Shown here one piece after another: positions 1 through 7,552 of a stretch of 64,000 nucleotides of DNA. The DNA comes from Acidobacteriota bacterium. Lineage in GTDB: Bacteria; Acidobacteriota; Polarisedimenticolia; J045. The notes beneath the pieces are model-generated. The model was given only the letters and a program-made list of their open reading frames with translations, was not told the DNA's origin and searched no databases. Positions within the stretch are counted from its first letter, which is position 1; every line of letters starts with the position of its first letter. Position numbers and translations under genes: made by a program. The stretch covers positions 124,001 to 188,000 of the forward strand of contig JAUZRX010000015.1 in assembly GCA_030949985.1 (NCBI GenBank), read 5' to 3'.

Positions 1-1
1 C

Positions 2-142
2 CTCCAGATTCCGGATGTCATCGAGGGCGTGCTGGGGACGCTGTCGGCGGGTAGCGTGGGGGAACTCGAAGACGTGCTCGAGGCCGACCGTCGCGCCCGC
101 GAGGAGGCGCAGAGAATCATCGCTGAGGAGATGGCGGGCTGA
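2..142 (+). CDS. dxr: 1-deoxy-D-xylulose 5-phosphate reductoisomerase, C-terminal end only
   Basis: Only the last 46 codons are in the window; the gene begins upstream. The translated tail reads IPDVIEGVL, then LEDVLEADRRAR and a final EEMAG, which resembles the C-terminal alpha-helical domain of Dxr, the enzyme that makes 2-C-methyl-D-erythritol 4-phosphate in the non-mevalonate isoprenoid pathway. The stop codon overlaps the ATG of the next gene by one base, so the two are probably co-transcribed. A dxr-rseP order is common in bacteria, which supports the call. The fragment is too short to check catalytic residues. Confidence 0.7.
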   Translation, partial: LQIPDVIEGVLGTLSAGSVGELEDVLEADRRAREEAQRIIAEEMAG

Positions 143-1491
143 TGCTGCTGCTGGAACGCGCGTTCTATCTGATCCTGGTGCTGGGAACGCTGGTGTTCGT
201 CCACGAGTTCGGGCACTTCCTGGCGGCGAAGTTCTTCGGTGTTCGGGTGGAGATCTTCTCCCTGGGGTTCGGTCCGCGACTGGCCGGATTCAGGCGGGGC
301 GGGACGGACTACCGGGTGGCGGCGATCCCCCTCGGCGGCTACGTGAAGATGGCCGGCGAGTACGATGAAGAAGCCAGGCCCGACGATCCCGGGCTGTTCC
401 AGGCCAAGCCCCGCTGGCAGCGACTGGTGGTGTTCTTCGCCGGGCCCGCGATGAACGTGTTGCTGGCCATCGTCCTGTGGTGGGGCATCCTCGTCTACGG
501 CGACGTGGAGCTCGATATCCCCCAGGGCCCGCCGGTCGTGGAGGAGGTCCGGCCGGATTCACCGGCGGCGGCGGCGGGAATTCAGCCCGGCGACCGCATC
601 CTCGCCCTCGGCGACACACGCCTGGAGTCCTACGCGCAGTACGGCAAGGAAGTGCTTTTCCGTCCGGGGCAGGAGGTGGAGTACCTGATCGAGCGGGAAG
701 GCCGGCAGATGCGTCGGTCCGTGCGCATCGCCATGGACCCGCTCCACGGCGTGGGCTACGACGGCATCGGTGTGGCGACCTCGATCATCGTGCGTGCCGT
801 GCTCGAGGGTTCCCCCGCCGCGGTCGGGGGACTCGAGGTGGGAGACCGGATCGCCGGGATCGACGGTCATGCCCCGGCCAGCATGGAGTCGCTGATCGAA
901 TACATTCAGCAGCGGGCCGGTCAGGAGCTGCTCTTCGAGATCGTGCGCGGCGATCGGCGACTGGAGATTCCCGTCGTCCCGGAGCGGGTGGAAGAAGGTC
1001 GCGGGCAGATCGGGGTCAGCCTGGGCTATCCCGGCAGAATCGTACGCTATCCGCCCGGAGCGGCCCTGATGCGCGCTCTCGGGCGGGCCGGTGAGAACGT
1101 CCGGCTGCTACTGCGCACGGTCTCCTCCCTGGTGCGGATGGAGGTGGGAGTGGGAGTGCTCTCGGGGCCACTCGAGATCGCGCGTATCACCCAGGACCAG
1201 GCCCAGCACGGCTGGCGCCCGCTCTTCGGACTGCTGGCCTTCATCAGCATCAACCTGGGCATCTTCAATCTGCTGCCGATTCCGGTGCTCGACGGTGGCA
1301 ACATCCTGATCCTGCTGGTGGAATCGTCGATTCGGCGCGATCTCGCTCCGCAGGTCAAGGAACGGGTCTTGCAGCTGGGCTTCGTCGTGCTGCTGACCTT
1401 CGCCGTGACGGTCATCGCCCTCGATCTGCGCAAGGCGTTCGTCACCCGTCCTCAGCAGGCCCCTGTTTCGGCGCCCGAATCAGCCGAGTAG
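142..1491 (+). CDS. rseP: RseP-type site-2 zinc metalloprotease (M50B)
   Basis: This inner-membrane intramembrane protease of 449 residues is about the length of E. coli RseP. The zinc-binding HEFGH motif lies at residues 21-25 inside the first membrane helix, and the second active-site motif with LDGG sits near residues 376-387. Two PDZ-like regions occupy roughly residues 110-280 (for example VRPDSPAAAAGIQPGD and VLEGSPAAVGGLEVGD), between membrane segments near 95-115 and two at the C-terminus. The family cleaves anti-sigma factors and leftover signal peptides within the membrane. The ATG overlaps the dxr stop. A second, smaller M50 protease occurs at 44849-45859. Confidence 0.96.
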   Translation: MLLLERAFYLILVLGTLVFVHEFGHFLAAKFFGVRVEIFSLGFGPRLAGFRRGGTDYRVAAIPLGGYVKMAGEYDEEARPDDPGLFQAKPRWQRLVVFFAGPAMNVLLAIVLWWGILVYGDVELDIPQGPPVVEEVRPDSPAAAAGIQPGDRILALGDTRLESYAQYGKEVLFRPGQEVEYLIEREGRQMRRSVRIAMDPLHGVGYDGIGVATSIIVRAVLEGSPAAVGGLEVGDRIAGIDGHAPASMESLIEYIQQRAGQELLFEIVRGDRRLEIPVVPERVEEGRGQIGVSLGYPGRIVRYPPGAALMRALGRAGENVRLLLRTVSSLVRMEVGVGVLSGPLEIARITQDQAQHGWRPLFGLLAFISINLGIFNLLPIPVLDGGNILILLVESSIRRDLAPQVKERVLQLGFVVLLTFAVTVIALDLRKAFVTRPQQAPVSAPESAE

Positions 1492-1498
1492 GACGGCC

Positions 1499-2908
1499 GT
1501 GACTCCACGGCTGACACCCCTGGCCCGCCGCGTCGTGGAGATCGTCGCCGCCAGGGGCGGGCGCGCGATCGTGGTCGGCGGTGCGGTGCGTGACGCCCTG
1601 CTGGGGCTGGATTCGAAAGACCTGGACCTGGAGATCTACGGGATGGAGGCCGCTGCCCTCGAGCAGGAGCTGCTGGCCGCCGGGATCAAGGTCAACGCGG
1701 TGGGACGGAGTTTCGGTGTCTTCAAGGTGGGGGATGCCGACGAGGGGACGGTGGATCTGAGCCTTCCCCGGAGGGACTCGCGGCGTGGCCGGGGCCACCG
1801 GGGCTTCGTGGTGACGCCCGATCCCCGGATGAGTTTTGCCGAGGCGGCTTCGCGGCGGGATTTCACCATCAACGCCATGGGCTACGACCCGCTGCGCGGG
1901 GTGTGGCTCGACCCCTGGGGCGGCCGGGAGGACCTGCGCGCCGGTCGCCTGCGTCACGTGGGGCCGGCCTTCGTGGAAGACCCGTTACGGGTGTTGCGGG
2001 GGTTTCAGTTGGCGGCCCGCTTCGATTTGGAAGTCGATCCGGCCACGGTGGAACTCTGCCGCTCCATGCGCGACGAGGCCGGGACGCTGGCCGCCGAGCG
2101 GATCTGGGTCGAGTGGGCCAAGTGGGCCGAGCGGAGCGAGCGGCCGTCCCGTGGGCTGGAATTCCTCCGCTTGTGCGGGTGGATCCAACTCTACCCGGAA
2201 CTCGAGGCCCTGGTGGACTGTCCCCAGGATCCCCAGTGGCACCCCGAGGGGGACGTTTGGGTCCACACCCTGCTGACTTGCGACGCGGCCGTGGCCGTGG
2301 CGCGGCGGGAGGCGCTGAGGGCCGAGGAACGGCTGGTGCTGGTCCTCGCGGCGCTGGTCCACGACCTGGGCAAGCCCGAAACCACGACCATCGACGGAAC
2401 GCGGGTACGCAGCCGCGGTCACGGCGAGGCGGTGGCCACTTTCGAGACGTTTCTCGGCCGGATCGACGCGCCGCGGCGCCTGCGGCGTCGCGTGATCATT
2501 CTCTGCCGTCGGCATCTGGACCATCTTGGCTTCCAGGGATCCCGCCGGGCGGTGCGACGCCTGTCCCGGGCCCTCGCCGAGGAGGGCGAGAGCATCGAGG
2601 CGCTCGTGCGCCTGATCGAGGCCGATCACTCCGCCCGCCCGCCCCTGCCGGGAGGCTGCCCGCCCTCGGCGCGGGAGATGCTCGAGGTCGCCCGCGCCAT
2701 CGAAGTGACCCGCGCGGCGCCACGGCCGCTGCTGATGGGCCGCCACCTGGTCGCCCTGGGTCTCGAGCCCGGGCCCGAGATCGGGCGCTGGGTCGAGGCC
2801 GCCTACCAGGCCCAGATGGATGAAGCCTTCGACGACCTCGATGGAGCCCTGGCGTGGATTCGCCGGCGGATCGAGTCGGGGGCGGGGCCGGAGGGCGGGG
2901 GCGGTTGA
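1499..2908 (+). CDS. cca: CCA tRNA nucleotidyltransferase / poly(A) polymerase family protein with HD domain
   Basis: The GTG start lies seven bases after rseP. The N-terminus has the class II nucleotidyltransferase signature GGAVRDALLG, a DLDLE metal-binding pair, and RRDFTINAM, which is typical of CCA-adding enzymes and poly(A) polymerases. The middle carries the RNA-binding RVLRGFQLAARF helix, and the C-terminal half contains an HD-domain motif (LVHDLGKPETT). The expected role is adding or repairing the 3' CCA of tRNA. Both tRNAs seen in this window already encode CCA, so repair would be the main task here. Separation of CCA-adding from poly(A)-adding activity cannot be made from sequence reading alone. 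Confidence 0.9.
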   Translation: MTPRLTPLARRVVEIVAARGGRAIVVGGAVRDALLGLDSKDLDLEIYGMEAAALEQELLAAGIKVNAVGRSFGVFKVGDADEGTVDLSLPRRDSRRGRGHRGFVVTPDPRMSFAEAASRRDFTINAMGYDPLRGVWLDPWGGREDLRAGRLRHVGPAFVEDPLRVLRGFQLAARFDLEVDPATVELCRSMRDEAGTLAAERIWVEWAKWAERSERPSRGLEFLRLCGWIQLYPELEALVDCPQDPQWHPEGDVWVHTLLTCDAAVAVARREALRAEERLVLVLAALVHDLGKPETTTIDGTRVRSRGHGEAVATFETFLGRIDAPRRLRRRVIILCRRHLDHLGFQGSRRAVRRLSRALAEEGESIEALVRLIEADHSARPPLPGGCPPSAREMLEVARAIEVTRAAPRPLLMGRHLVALGLEPGPEIGRWVEAAYQAQMDEAFDDLDGALAWIRRRIESGAGPEGGGG

Positions 2909-2933
2909 CGCCGGCCCGGTTGCGGGCTTCGGC

Positions 2934-3266
2934 TCAGGTCTTGCGGAAGTCGACGAAGACCACGTTCTCGGCCTGTTCCTTTTCGCAGACGTGTCGGGCG
3001 GCCCACCCCTTGCCTTCCGCGATGACCCGGGCCAGCGCGGCCGGGTAGTCTTCCTCGAGGTCGTCGAAGGAGCAGTGAAAGGACATGCCGTCGGGGAAGG
3101 CCTCGGTGAGGAACCAGAGCAGGAATTCGAGCGTGGCCCGCTTTTCGAAGCCCTCTTCGGCGTTTTCGGGCGTCTTGTAGCGCGGGCCGTCGTGAATATC
3201 CCGGGAGAGCAGGTCCTCCAGGATGAAGAGCAGTCGTTCCTTGGTGTAGGTGAATTCCCGCTTCAT
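2934..3266 (-). CDS. hypothetical protein, 110 aa, acidic
   Basis: I do not recognise this family. The protein is soluble, with no signal peptide or membrane segment, and is rich in Glu, Asp and aromatic residues (for example FLLWFLTEAFPDG and FHCSFDDLEEDYP). It has two cysteines, at residues 64 and 92 approximately. The ATG is preceded on its strand by a purine-rich GGGAGAAGAGCC stretch that can serve as a ribosome binding site. It is convergent with the CCA-enzyme gene and divergent from the ComEA-like gene, so it is a single-gene unit. Codon use looks like a real gene, but the function is unknown. Confidence 0.65.
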   Translation of the reverse strand: MKREFTYTKERLLFILEDLLSRDIHDGPRYKTPENAEEGFEKRATLEFLLWFLTEAFPDGMSFHCSFDDLEEDYPAALARVIAEGKGWAARHVCEKEQAENVVFVDFRKT

Positions 3267-3301
3267 GGCTCTTCTCCCTGGAATGGCCCGCGACGCCGCC
3301 G

Positions 3302-3326
3302 GTCCTCCGGGACCGTCCTCCGGGAC
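3302..3326. repeat. tandem 13-bp repeat of a small palindrome
   Basis: The 12-mer GTCCTCCGGGAC occurs twice, at 3302-3313 and 3315-3326. Each copy has complementary 4-base ends (GTCC and GGAC). The repeat lies in the presumed leader of the minus-strand gene that starts at 3266. It could be an operator or form hairpins in that leader RNA. A -10-like TACAAT on the minus strand sits just upstream at 3345-3350. Confidence 0.5.
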
Positions 3327-3387
3327 AGCTCTGCGGTGAAGGTCATTGTAGCGCGCTTTGGACGGCGTCCCCCGCGCCTGCCGGCGG

Positions 3388-3438
3388 GTGTCCGGAAAGT
3401 GTCCGCACCCGGTGTCCGCATGCGGACGCCGGGCGGAC
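3388..3438 (+). promoter_or_regulatory. GTGTCCG repeat array with a 26-bp inverted repeat, candidate activator-binding sites
   Basis: GTGTCCG occurs three times in direct orientation, starting at 3388, 3399 and 3412, spaced 11 and 13 bases, so roughly on one face of the helix. The third copy abuts an inverted copy, giving the perfect palindrome GTCCGCATGCGGAC at 3414-3427. This extends to a 26-bp inverted repeat (3408-3433) with one T/G mismatch. The array lies about 57-107 bases upstream of the start predicted from the sigma-54 promoter, which is the usual position for enhancer-binding proteins. Confidence 0.5.
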
Positions 3439-3469
3439 GAAAACCGCGTTCGAGCGTGGAGTTTTCCGC

Positions 3470-3483
3470 GGCACGAGTCTTGC
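3470..3483 (+). promoter_or_regulatory. sigma-54 (-24/-12) promoter
   Basis: The sequence GGCACG, four bases (AGTC), then TTGC matches the conserved core of the RpoN promoter, with the invariant GG and GC exactly 12 bases apart. The predicted transcription start is near 3495, followed by a short leader with GGAAAGGAG ahead of the ATG at 3533. The upstream repeat array supports activator-dependent control. The match itself is seen in the sequence; that RpoN uses it is inference. No rpoN gene lies in the window. Confidence 0.65.
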
Positions 3484-3532
3484 GAGGGTTAGGGGCGGCA
3501 GGCCACGGGGGCCTGTCCGGAAAGGAGAAACC

Positions 3533-3901
3533 ATGCCTGAGTTCCATAGAACCAAGTCCGTTCGAAGCCTGATCGTGCTCTCGCTCCTGCTGCTCACTTG
3601 CCTCCTCGCCTCCGCGACCTTCTCGGCGGCGGCTCCCGCGCCGGCGGAGAAGGCCGCCGCCCCGAGTGCGGCCCAGGTCGACATCAACCGGGCCAGCCTG
3701 AACGAGCTGACGTCCCTCAAGGGGATCGGGCCCGCCCTCGCCGGGCGCATCGTCGCCTACCGGAAGGAGCACGGCGCGTTTCGGCGGGTCGAAGATCTGC
3801 TCGAGGTGAAGGGGATCGGCCCCAAGCTGCTGGCCCGCCTCAAGCCGCACATCCAGGTCGGCCCGGCGGCCCACAAGCCCTCGGCCGGGGGAAGGAAGTG
3901 A
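3533..3901 (+). CDS. exported ComEA-like helix-hairpin-helix DNA-binding protein
   Basis: This 122-residue protein has an N-terminal signal peptide or anchor (about residues 11-34, hydrophobic LIVLSLLLLTCLLASATF) followed by a short Ala/Pro linker. Two helix-hairpin-helix motifs follow: VDINRASLNELTSLKGIGPAL and VEDLLEVKGIGPKLLARLK. This is the ComEA fold, which binds incoming double-stranded DNA in the periplasm during natural transformation. A comEC homologue lies elsewhere in the window (42656). The gene is the first of a two-gene unit behind a sigma-54 promoter. Some proteins of this size have other roles, so the competence role is probable and not certain. Confidence 0.85.
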   Translation: MPEFHRTKSVRSLIVLSLLLLTCLLASATFSAAAPAPAEKAAAPSAAQVDINRASLNELTSLKGIGPALAGRIVAYRKEHGAFRRVEDLLEVKGIGPKLLARLKPHIQVGPAAHKPSAGGRK

Positions 3902-3905
3902 GCCG

Positions 3906-4502
3906 GTGAACCCGGCTTGCGATTCCCGCGGGCAGACGCTGGTCGCCGTGATCGTCGCGGCGGCCGGCGCCGCCCTTCTGCTCGGCGCCGGGGCGCGGCT
4001 GATGCCTCTGGCGCGAGGACGTTCGGTGGAGGCGGCGGCCCGTGCCCTGGGGGCGCGGATACGGGCGGAGGCGGTGGCGGCCCGAAGCGACGGCAGGACC
4101 CGTGGGCTGATCTTTCCCGTCGACGCGGACGAGCCCCTGCGCTGGGCCACCGACGGCAACGGCAACGGTCTCAGGCGCCGCGAGATCGCCGATGGCGTCG
4201 ATCCCGCGGGGCCGCCCTTCCGTGTCGGCCGGGATCACCCCGGGGTGCGGGTCGGTCGCCCGGGCTGGGCGGGGGTGCCCGACCTGCCTCCCTCGTCGAG
4301 GGTCCTGGGGCCCGACGATCCCAGCGTGCGCTTCGGGGCTTCCCGCATGGCCTCTTTCACCGCCCTGGGGCGGGCCACGCCGGGATCCTTCTTCCTCACC
4401 GACGGCCGCAGCGGGCTCTGCGCGCTTCGTCTCAGCGGCCCCACGGCCCGGCTCAGCGTCTGGTGCTTCGACCGCAAGGCCGCCCGCTGGAGGCGACGCT
4501 GA
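3906..4502 (+). CDS. pseudopilin-like (GspH/FimT-type) protein
   Basis: This 198-residue protein has a GTG start four bases after the ComEA-like gene. The N-terminus, SRGQTLVAVIVAAAGAALLLG, looks like a prepilin leader cleaved before Gln, followed by a hydrophobic helix. The glutamate normally found at position +5 is absent. The body contains TDGNGNGLRRREI, a pattern often seen in GspH/FimT minor pseudopilins, and two cysteines near the end (LCALRL and VWCFDRK) that could form a disulfide. It probably works with a type IV pilus or DNA-uptake pseudopilus. Its place after a ComEA-like gene favours DNA uptake. The family call is moderate because the leader is atypical. Confidence 0.65.
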   Translation: MNPACDSRGQTLVAVIVAAAGAALLLGAGARLMPLARGRSVEAAARALGARIRAEAVAARSDGRTRGLIFPVDADEPLRWATDGNGNGLRRREIADGVDPAGPPFRVGRDHPGVRVGRPGWAGVPDLPPSSRVLGPDDPSVRFGASRMASFTALGRATPGSFFLTDGRSGLCALRLSGPTARLSVWCFDRKAARWRRR

Positions 4503-4520
4503 AAAGAAGGCCGGCCGACA

Positions 4521-4550
4521 TTGCTGGGCCTCGCCGGCTGGTGCTAGGAT
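4521..4550 (+). promoter_or_regulatory. promoter for the glycine cleavage operon
   Basis: A weak -35 (TTGCTG, 4521-4526) and a TAGGAT -10 (4545-4550) are 18 bases apart, and the -10 is preceded by TGC, giving an extended -10. The gcvT start is at 4662, so the leader would be about 105 bases long. I did not find the conserved core of a glycine riboswitch in that leader. Confidence 0.45.
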
Positions 4551-4661
4551 CACCCACCTTCCCCGCTCGTGGTTCTTCCATGGCGGGGGGGGAGCCCTCT
4601 CATCCTTCACGGTCGGCGGTCGGGCGTGCCGTGGAGACGCAGAGCCTTCCGAGGTGGAACG

Positions 4662-5783
4662 ATGAGCGACCTCCAGCGCACGCCGCTGCACGAGCGTCAC
4701 CTGGCCGCCGGCGCCAGGATGGTGCCCTTCGCAGGGTTCGAGATGCCGGTGCAGTACCGGGGACTGGTGGAGGAGCATCGGGCGGTCCGGACGGCGGCCG
4801 GTCTCTTCGATGTCAGCCACATGGGAGAGTTCTTCGTCCTCGGTTCCGGGGCGGCGGAGCTGCTCGATCTCCTCACTCCGAGCCGGATCTCGGCCCTGGA
4901 TGTCGGCCGGGCGGTCTACACGGCGTTGACCACGGAGAGGGGAACCTTCGTCGACGACATTCTCGTTTACCGACTGGGAGAAGAACGTTTTCTCCTGGTG
5001 GTCAACGCGGCGAACCTGGAGAAGGACCGTCGCTGGATCACCGACCGCTGCGGCGACTTCGATCTGCGTTTCGAAGACCGCTCGGAGCACTTCGCCCTGC
5101 TGGCCCTGCAGGGGCCGCGGGCCCGCGGGATCCTCTCCCGCCTGGCGGAGGACTTCGACGCCCTGGCAGTCAAGTACTACCGCGTGGTCGAAGGGAAGGT
5201 GGCCGGTCGGCAGGTGATCGCCTCCCGCACGGGTTACACCGGCGAGATGGGCTGGGAGATTTTCATCGAGGCCCCCGCGGCGCCGGTGGTCTGGGATGCC
5301 CTGCTCGAGGCGGGGGCGGATGACGGTCTGCAGCCCGCGGGGCTGGGGGCGCGGGACTCCCTGCGCCTCGAGGCCGCCTTGCCTCTCTATGGCAACGATA
5401 TCGACGATCAGACCACGGTGCTCGAAGCGGGGCTCGGTTTCATCATCGACTGGGACAAGCCCCGTTTCATCGGCCGGCAGGCCCTGCTCGCCCAGCGGGA
5501 ACGTGGCGTGACGCGGAGGCGCGCGGGCCTCGAGATCGTCGGCCGTGGTATCGCGCGCAAGGGGCACGCGATCGTGCACGATGGTGAAAAAGTCGGAGAG
5601 ATCAGCTCGGGTACGTGGTCGCCGACACTGGAGAAGGCGATCGCCATGGCCTACCTGCCCGTCGGTTTGGCCGTGCCGGGAACAGATATCTTGGTAGAGG
5701 TCCGAGGGCGCCAGCTTCCCGCGCGGGTGGTGGAGATGCCCTTCTATCGGCGAGCGAAGAAGAAACGCTCCCCGGCGACTTGA
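4662..5783 (+). CDS. gcvT: aminomethyltransferase, glycine cleavage T protein
   Basis: The 373-residue T protein transfers the methylene group from the aminomethyl-lipoyl arm of GcvH to tetrahydrofolate and releases ammonia. Recognisable family blocks are FAGFEMPVQY near the N-terminus, GLFDVSHMGEF, SRTGYTGEMGWEI and GLGARDSLRLEA. The ATG at 4662 was chosen over earlier in-frame starts because it has GAGGTGGAA just upstream and gives the usual N-terminus. It heads the operon gcvT-gcvH-gcvPA-gcvPB. The C-terminus ends in a Lys-rich tail (RRAKKKRSP). Confidence 0.96.
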   Translation: MSDLQRTPLHERHLAAGARMVPFAGFEMPVQYRGLVEEHRAVRTAAGLFDVSHMGEFFVLGSGAAELLDLLTPSRISALDVGRAVYTALTTERGTFVDDILVYRLGEERFLLVVNAANLEKDRRWITDRCGDFDLRFEDRSEHFALLALQGPRARGILSRLAEDFDALAVKYYRVVEGKVAGRQVIASRTGYTGEMGWEIFIEAPAAPVVWDALLEAGADDGLQPAGLGARDSLRLEAALPLYGNDIDDQTTVLEAGLGFIIDWDKPRFIGRQALLAQRERGVTRRRAGLEIVGRGIARKGHAIVHDGEKVGEISSGTWSPTLEKAIAMAYLPVGLAVPGTDILVEVRGRQLPARVVEMPFYRRAKKKRSPAT

Positions 5784-5795
5784 AGGAGAGACGAG

Positions 5796-6185
5796 ATGCC
5801 GCGTCCGGAAGATTGCCTGTTTACCAAGGACCACGAGTGGCTCCACGTCGAAGGCGGCAAGGCCCGGCTTGGAATCACCGATTTCGCGCAGGGGGAACTG
5901 GGGGACATCGTGTACGTCGACCTCGGCGAGGCGGGTCGCAGCGTCGCCAGGGGCGAAGAACTGGGCACCATCGAATCCGTCAAGGCGGTGGCCGAGGTTT
6001 ACGCCCCGGTGGCGGGCGAGGTGACGGCCCTCAACGATCAGCTCGCCGATGCGCCGGAGAAGGTGAACGAAGAGCCTTTCGGTGACGGATGGCTGGCCGT
6101 GCTGGAAGTGGCCGATGCTTCCGAACTGGACGGGCTGATGAACTTCGAGGCGTATCAGCGCTTCCTCGAGGAGGAAGACCACTGA
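5796..6185 (+). CDS. gcvH: glycine cleavage H protein (lipoyl carrier)
   Basis: This 129-residue carrier shuttles the aminomethyl group between the P and T proteins. The lipoylation site is Lys63 in the block IESVKAVAEVYAP. The N-terminal KDHEWL and the later EKVNEEPFGDGWL are typical of GcvH. The ATG follows gcvT by 12 bases with GGAGAG upstream. The stop codon TGA is shared with the CTG start of gcvPA (CTGA), which suggests translational coupling. Confidence 0.97.
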   Translation: MPRPEDCLFTKDHEWLHVEGGKARLGITDFAQGELGDIVYVDLGEAGRSVARGEELGTIESVKAVAEVYAPVAGEVTALNDQLADAPEKVNEEPFGDGWLAVLEVADASELDGLMNFEAYQRFLEEEDH

Positions 6186-7552
6186 GCACCAGCGAGCGCT
6201 TTCGTTATCTCCCCCACGCCGAGGCCGACCGCCAGGCGATGTTGCAGCGGATCGGTGTCTCGTCCATCGACGACCTGACGGCCGCGATTCCCGAAGATCT
6301 GCGCCTGGCCCGGCCCCTCGATCTGCCCGCTCCCGCGAGCGAGTCGGAGTTGCTCTCGTGGTTCCGCTCCCTGGCGGCGAAGAACCTCAATGCCGCCACC
6401 GAGCCGTGCTTTCTCGGTGCGGGCGTCTACCAGCACGGGCAGCCGACGGTGGTCGATCACTTGCTCAACCGGGGCGAGTTCTTCACCAGTTACACGCCCT
6501 ACCAGCCCGAGATCTCCCAGGGAACCCTGCAGGCCATTTTCGAGTTTCAGACCATGGTCTGCTCGTTGACCGGCCTCGATGTCAGCCAGGCTTCGCTCTA
6601 CCAGGGGGCGGCTGCGTTCGTGGAAGGGCTCTTGCTGGCCCGGCGCGCGCGACGCAAGGGAACGACCTTCCTGGTTCCCGAGTCGGTGCACCCACAATAC
6701 GTGGACACCCTGCGCACCTATCTCGCGCACCTGGAATTCGAGCTTCAGCTCATCGCCATCGATCCGCTCACCGGTCGCATCGACGAGGAGGACCTCGAGC
6801 GCCACCTGAACGGCGAAGTCATCGCCCTGGCCGTGCAAAGCCCCAACTTCTTCGGTGTCGTCGAGCGCATGGACCGCCTGGCGCACAAGGCCCACGATGC
6901 CGGCGCGCTGCTCGTCGCCCTTTTCAATGAGCCCTACAGCCTCGGGATGCTGCGTGCTCCCGGTGCCCTGGGAGCCGACATCGCGGCGGGCGAGTTCCAG
7001 GCCTTCGCCTCGCCGGCCGGCTTCGGCGGCCCCCACGTCGGGGTGCTCGCGGCCCGCGAGAAGATGATGCGACAGATGCCGGGTCGCATCGTGGGCCAGA
7101 CCGTGGACTGTGACGGTCGCCGCGGTTTCGTTCTGACGCTCTCCACCCGCGAGCAGCATATTCGGCGGGAGAAGGCCACTTCGAACGTCTGCACGAACTC
7201 CGGATTGATGGCCCTCGCCTCGACGATTCACCTCTGCTTGCTGGGCCGGGAAGGCCTGTCTGTCGCCGCGGATCTTTGTCGTCGACATGCGGCGTTGGCC
7301 CTCAAGAAACTGACGGCGATCGCCGGCGTCGAACGCATCTACTCGGGCCCGGTGTTCAACGAGTTCGCCCTGCGTTTTCCCGTACCTGCCCGGCAATTGG
7401 CCGAGCGCCTGGCCGAGCGGGGCGTGCTGGCCCCGGTGCCCCTCGATCTCTTCGATCCTGCCCGGGAGAACGACGGGCTGATCGCGCTGACCGAGCTGAC
7501 CGGCCCCCGCGAGATCGAACGACTGGTGGCGGCCGTCGAGGAGGTCCTGTGA
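6182..7552 (+). CDS. gcvPA: glycine dehydrogenase (decarboxylating) subunit 1, probable CTG start
   Basis: GcvPA and GcvPB together form the P protein, the pyridoxal-phosphate enzyme that decarboxylates glycine and loads the lipoyl arm. The family N-terminus FRYLPHAEADRQAML is encoded upstream of the first in-frame ATG (6240). Between the previous in-frame ATG at 6089, deep inside gcvH, and that point the only plausible start is CTG at 6182. This CTG overlaps the gcvH stop and has GAGGAGGAA seven bases before it. That gives 456 residues, the normal length. The protein otherwise looks intact (YTPYQPEISQGTLQ and LSTREQHIRREKATSNVCTN blocks). Confidence 0.93.
   Translation: MSTSERFRYLPHAEADRQAMLQRIGVSSIDDLTAAIPEDLRLARPLDLPAPASESELLSWFRSLAAKNLNAATEPCFLGAGVYQHGQPTVVDHLLNRGEFFTSYTPYQPEISQGTLQAIFEFQTMVCSLTGLDVSQASLYQGAAAFVEGLLLARRARRKGTTFLVPESVHPQYVDTLRTYLAHLEFELQLIAIDPLTGRIDEEDLERHLNGEVIALAVQSPNFFGVVERMDRLAHKAHDAGALLVALFNEPYSLGMLRAPGALGADIAAGEFQAFASPAGFGGPHVGVLAAREKMMRQMPGRIVGQTVDCDGRRGFVLTLSTREQHIRREKATSNVCTNSGLMALASTIHLCLLGREGLSVAADLCRRHAALALKKLTAIAGVERIYSGPVFNEFALRFPVPARQLAERLAERGVLAPVPLDLFDPARENDGLIALTELTGPREIERLVAAVEEVL

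Noticed and set aside
4551-4661. Glycine riboswitch in front of gcvT
   Set aside because: The leader is only about 110 bases, and I could not find the conserved glycine-riboswitch core sequences in it.
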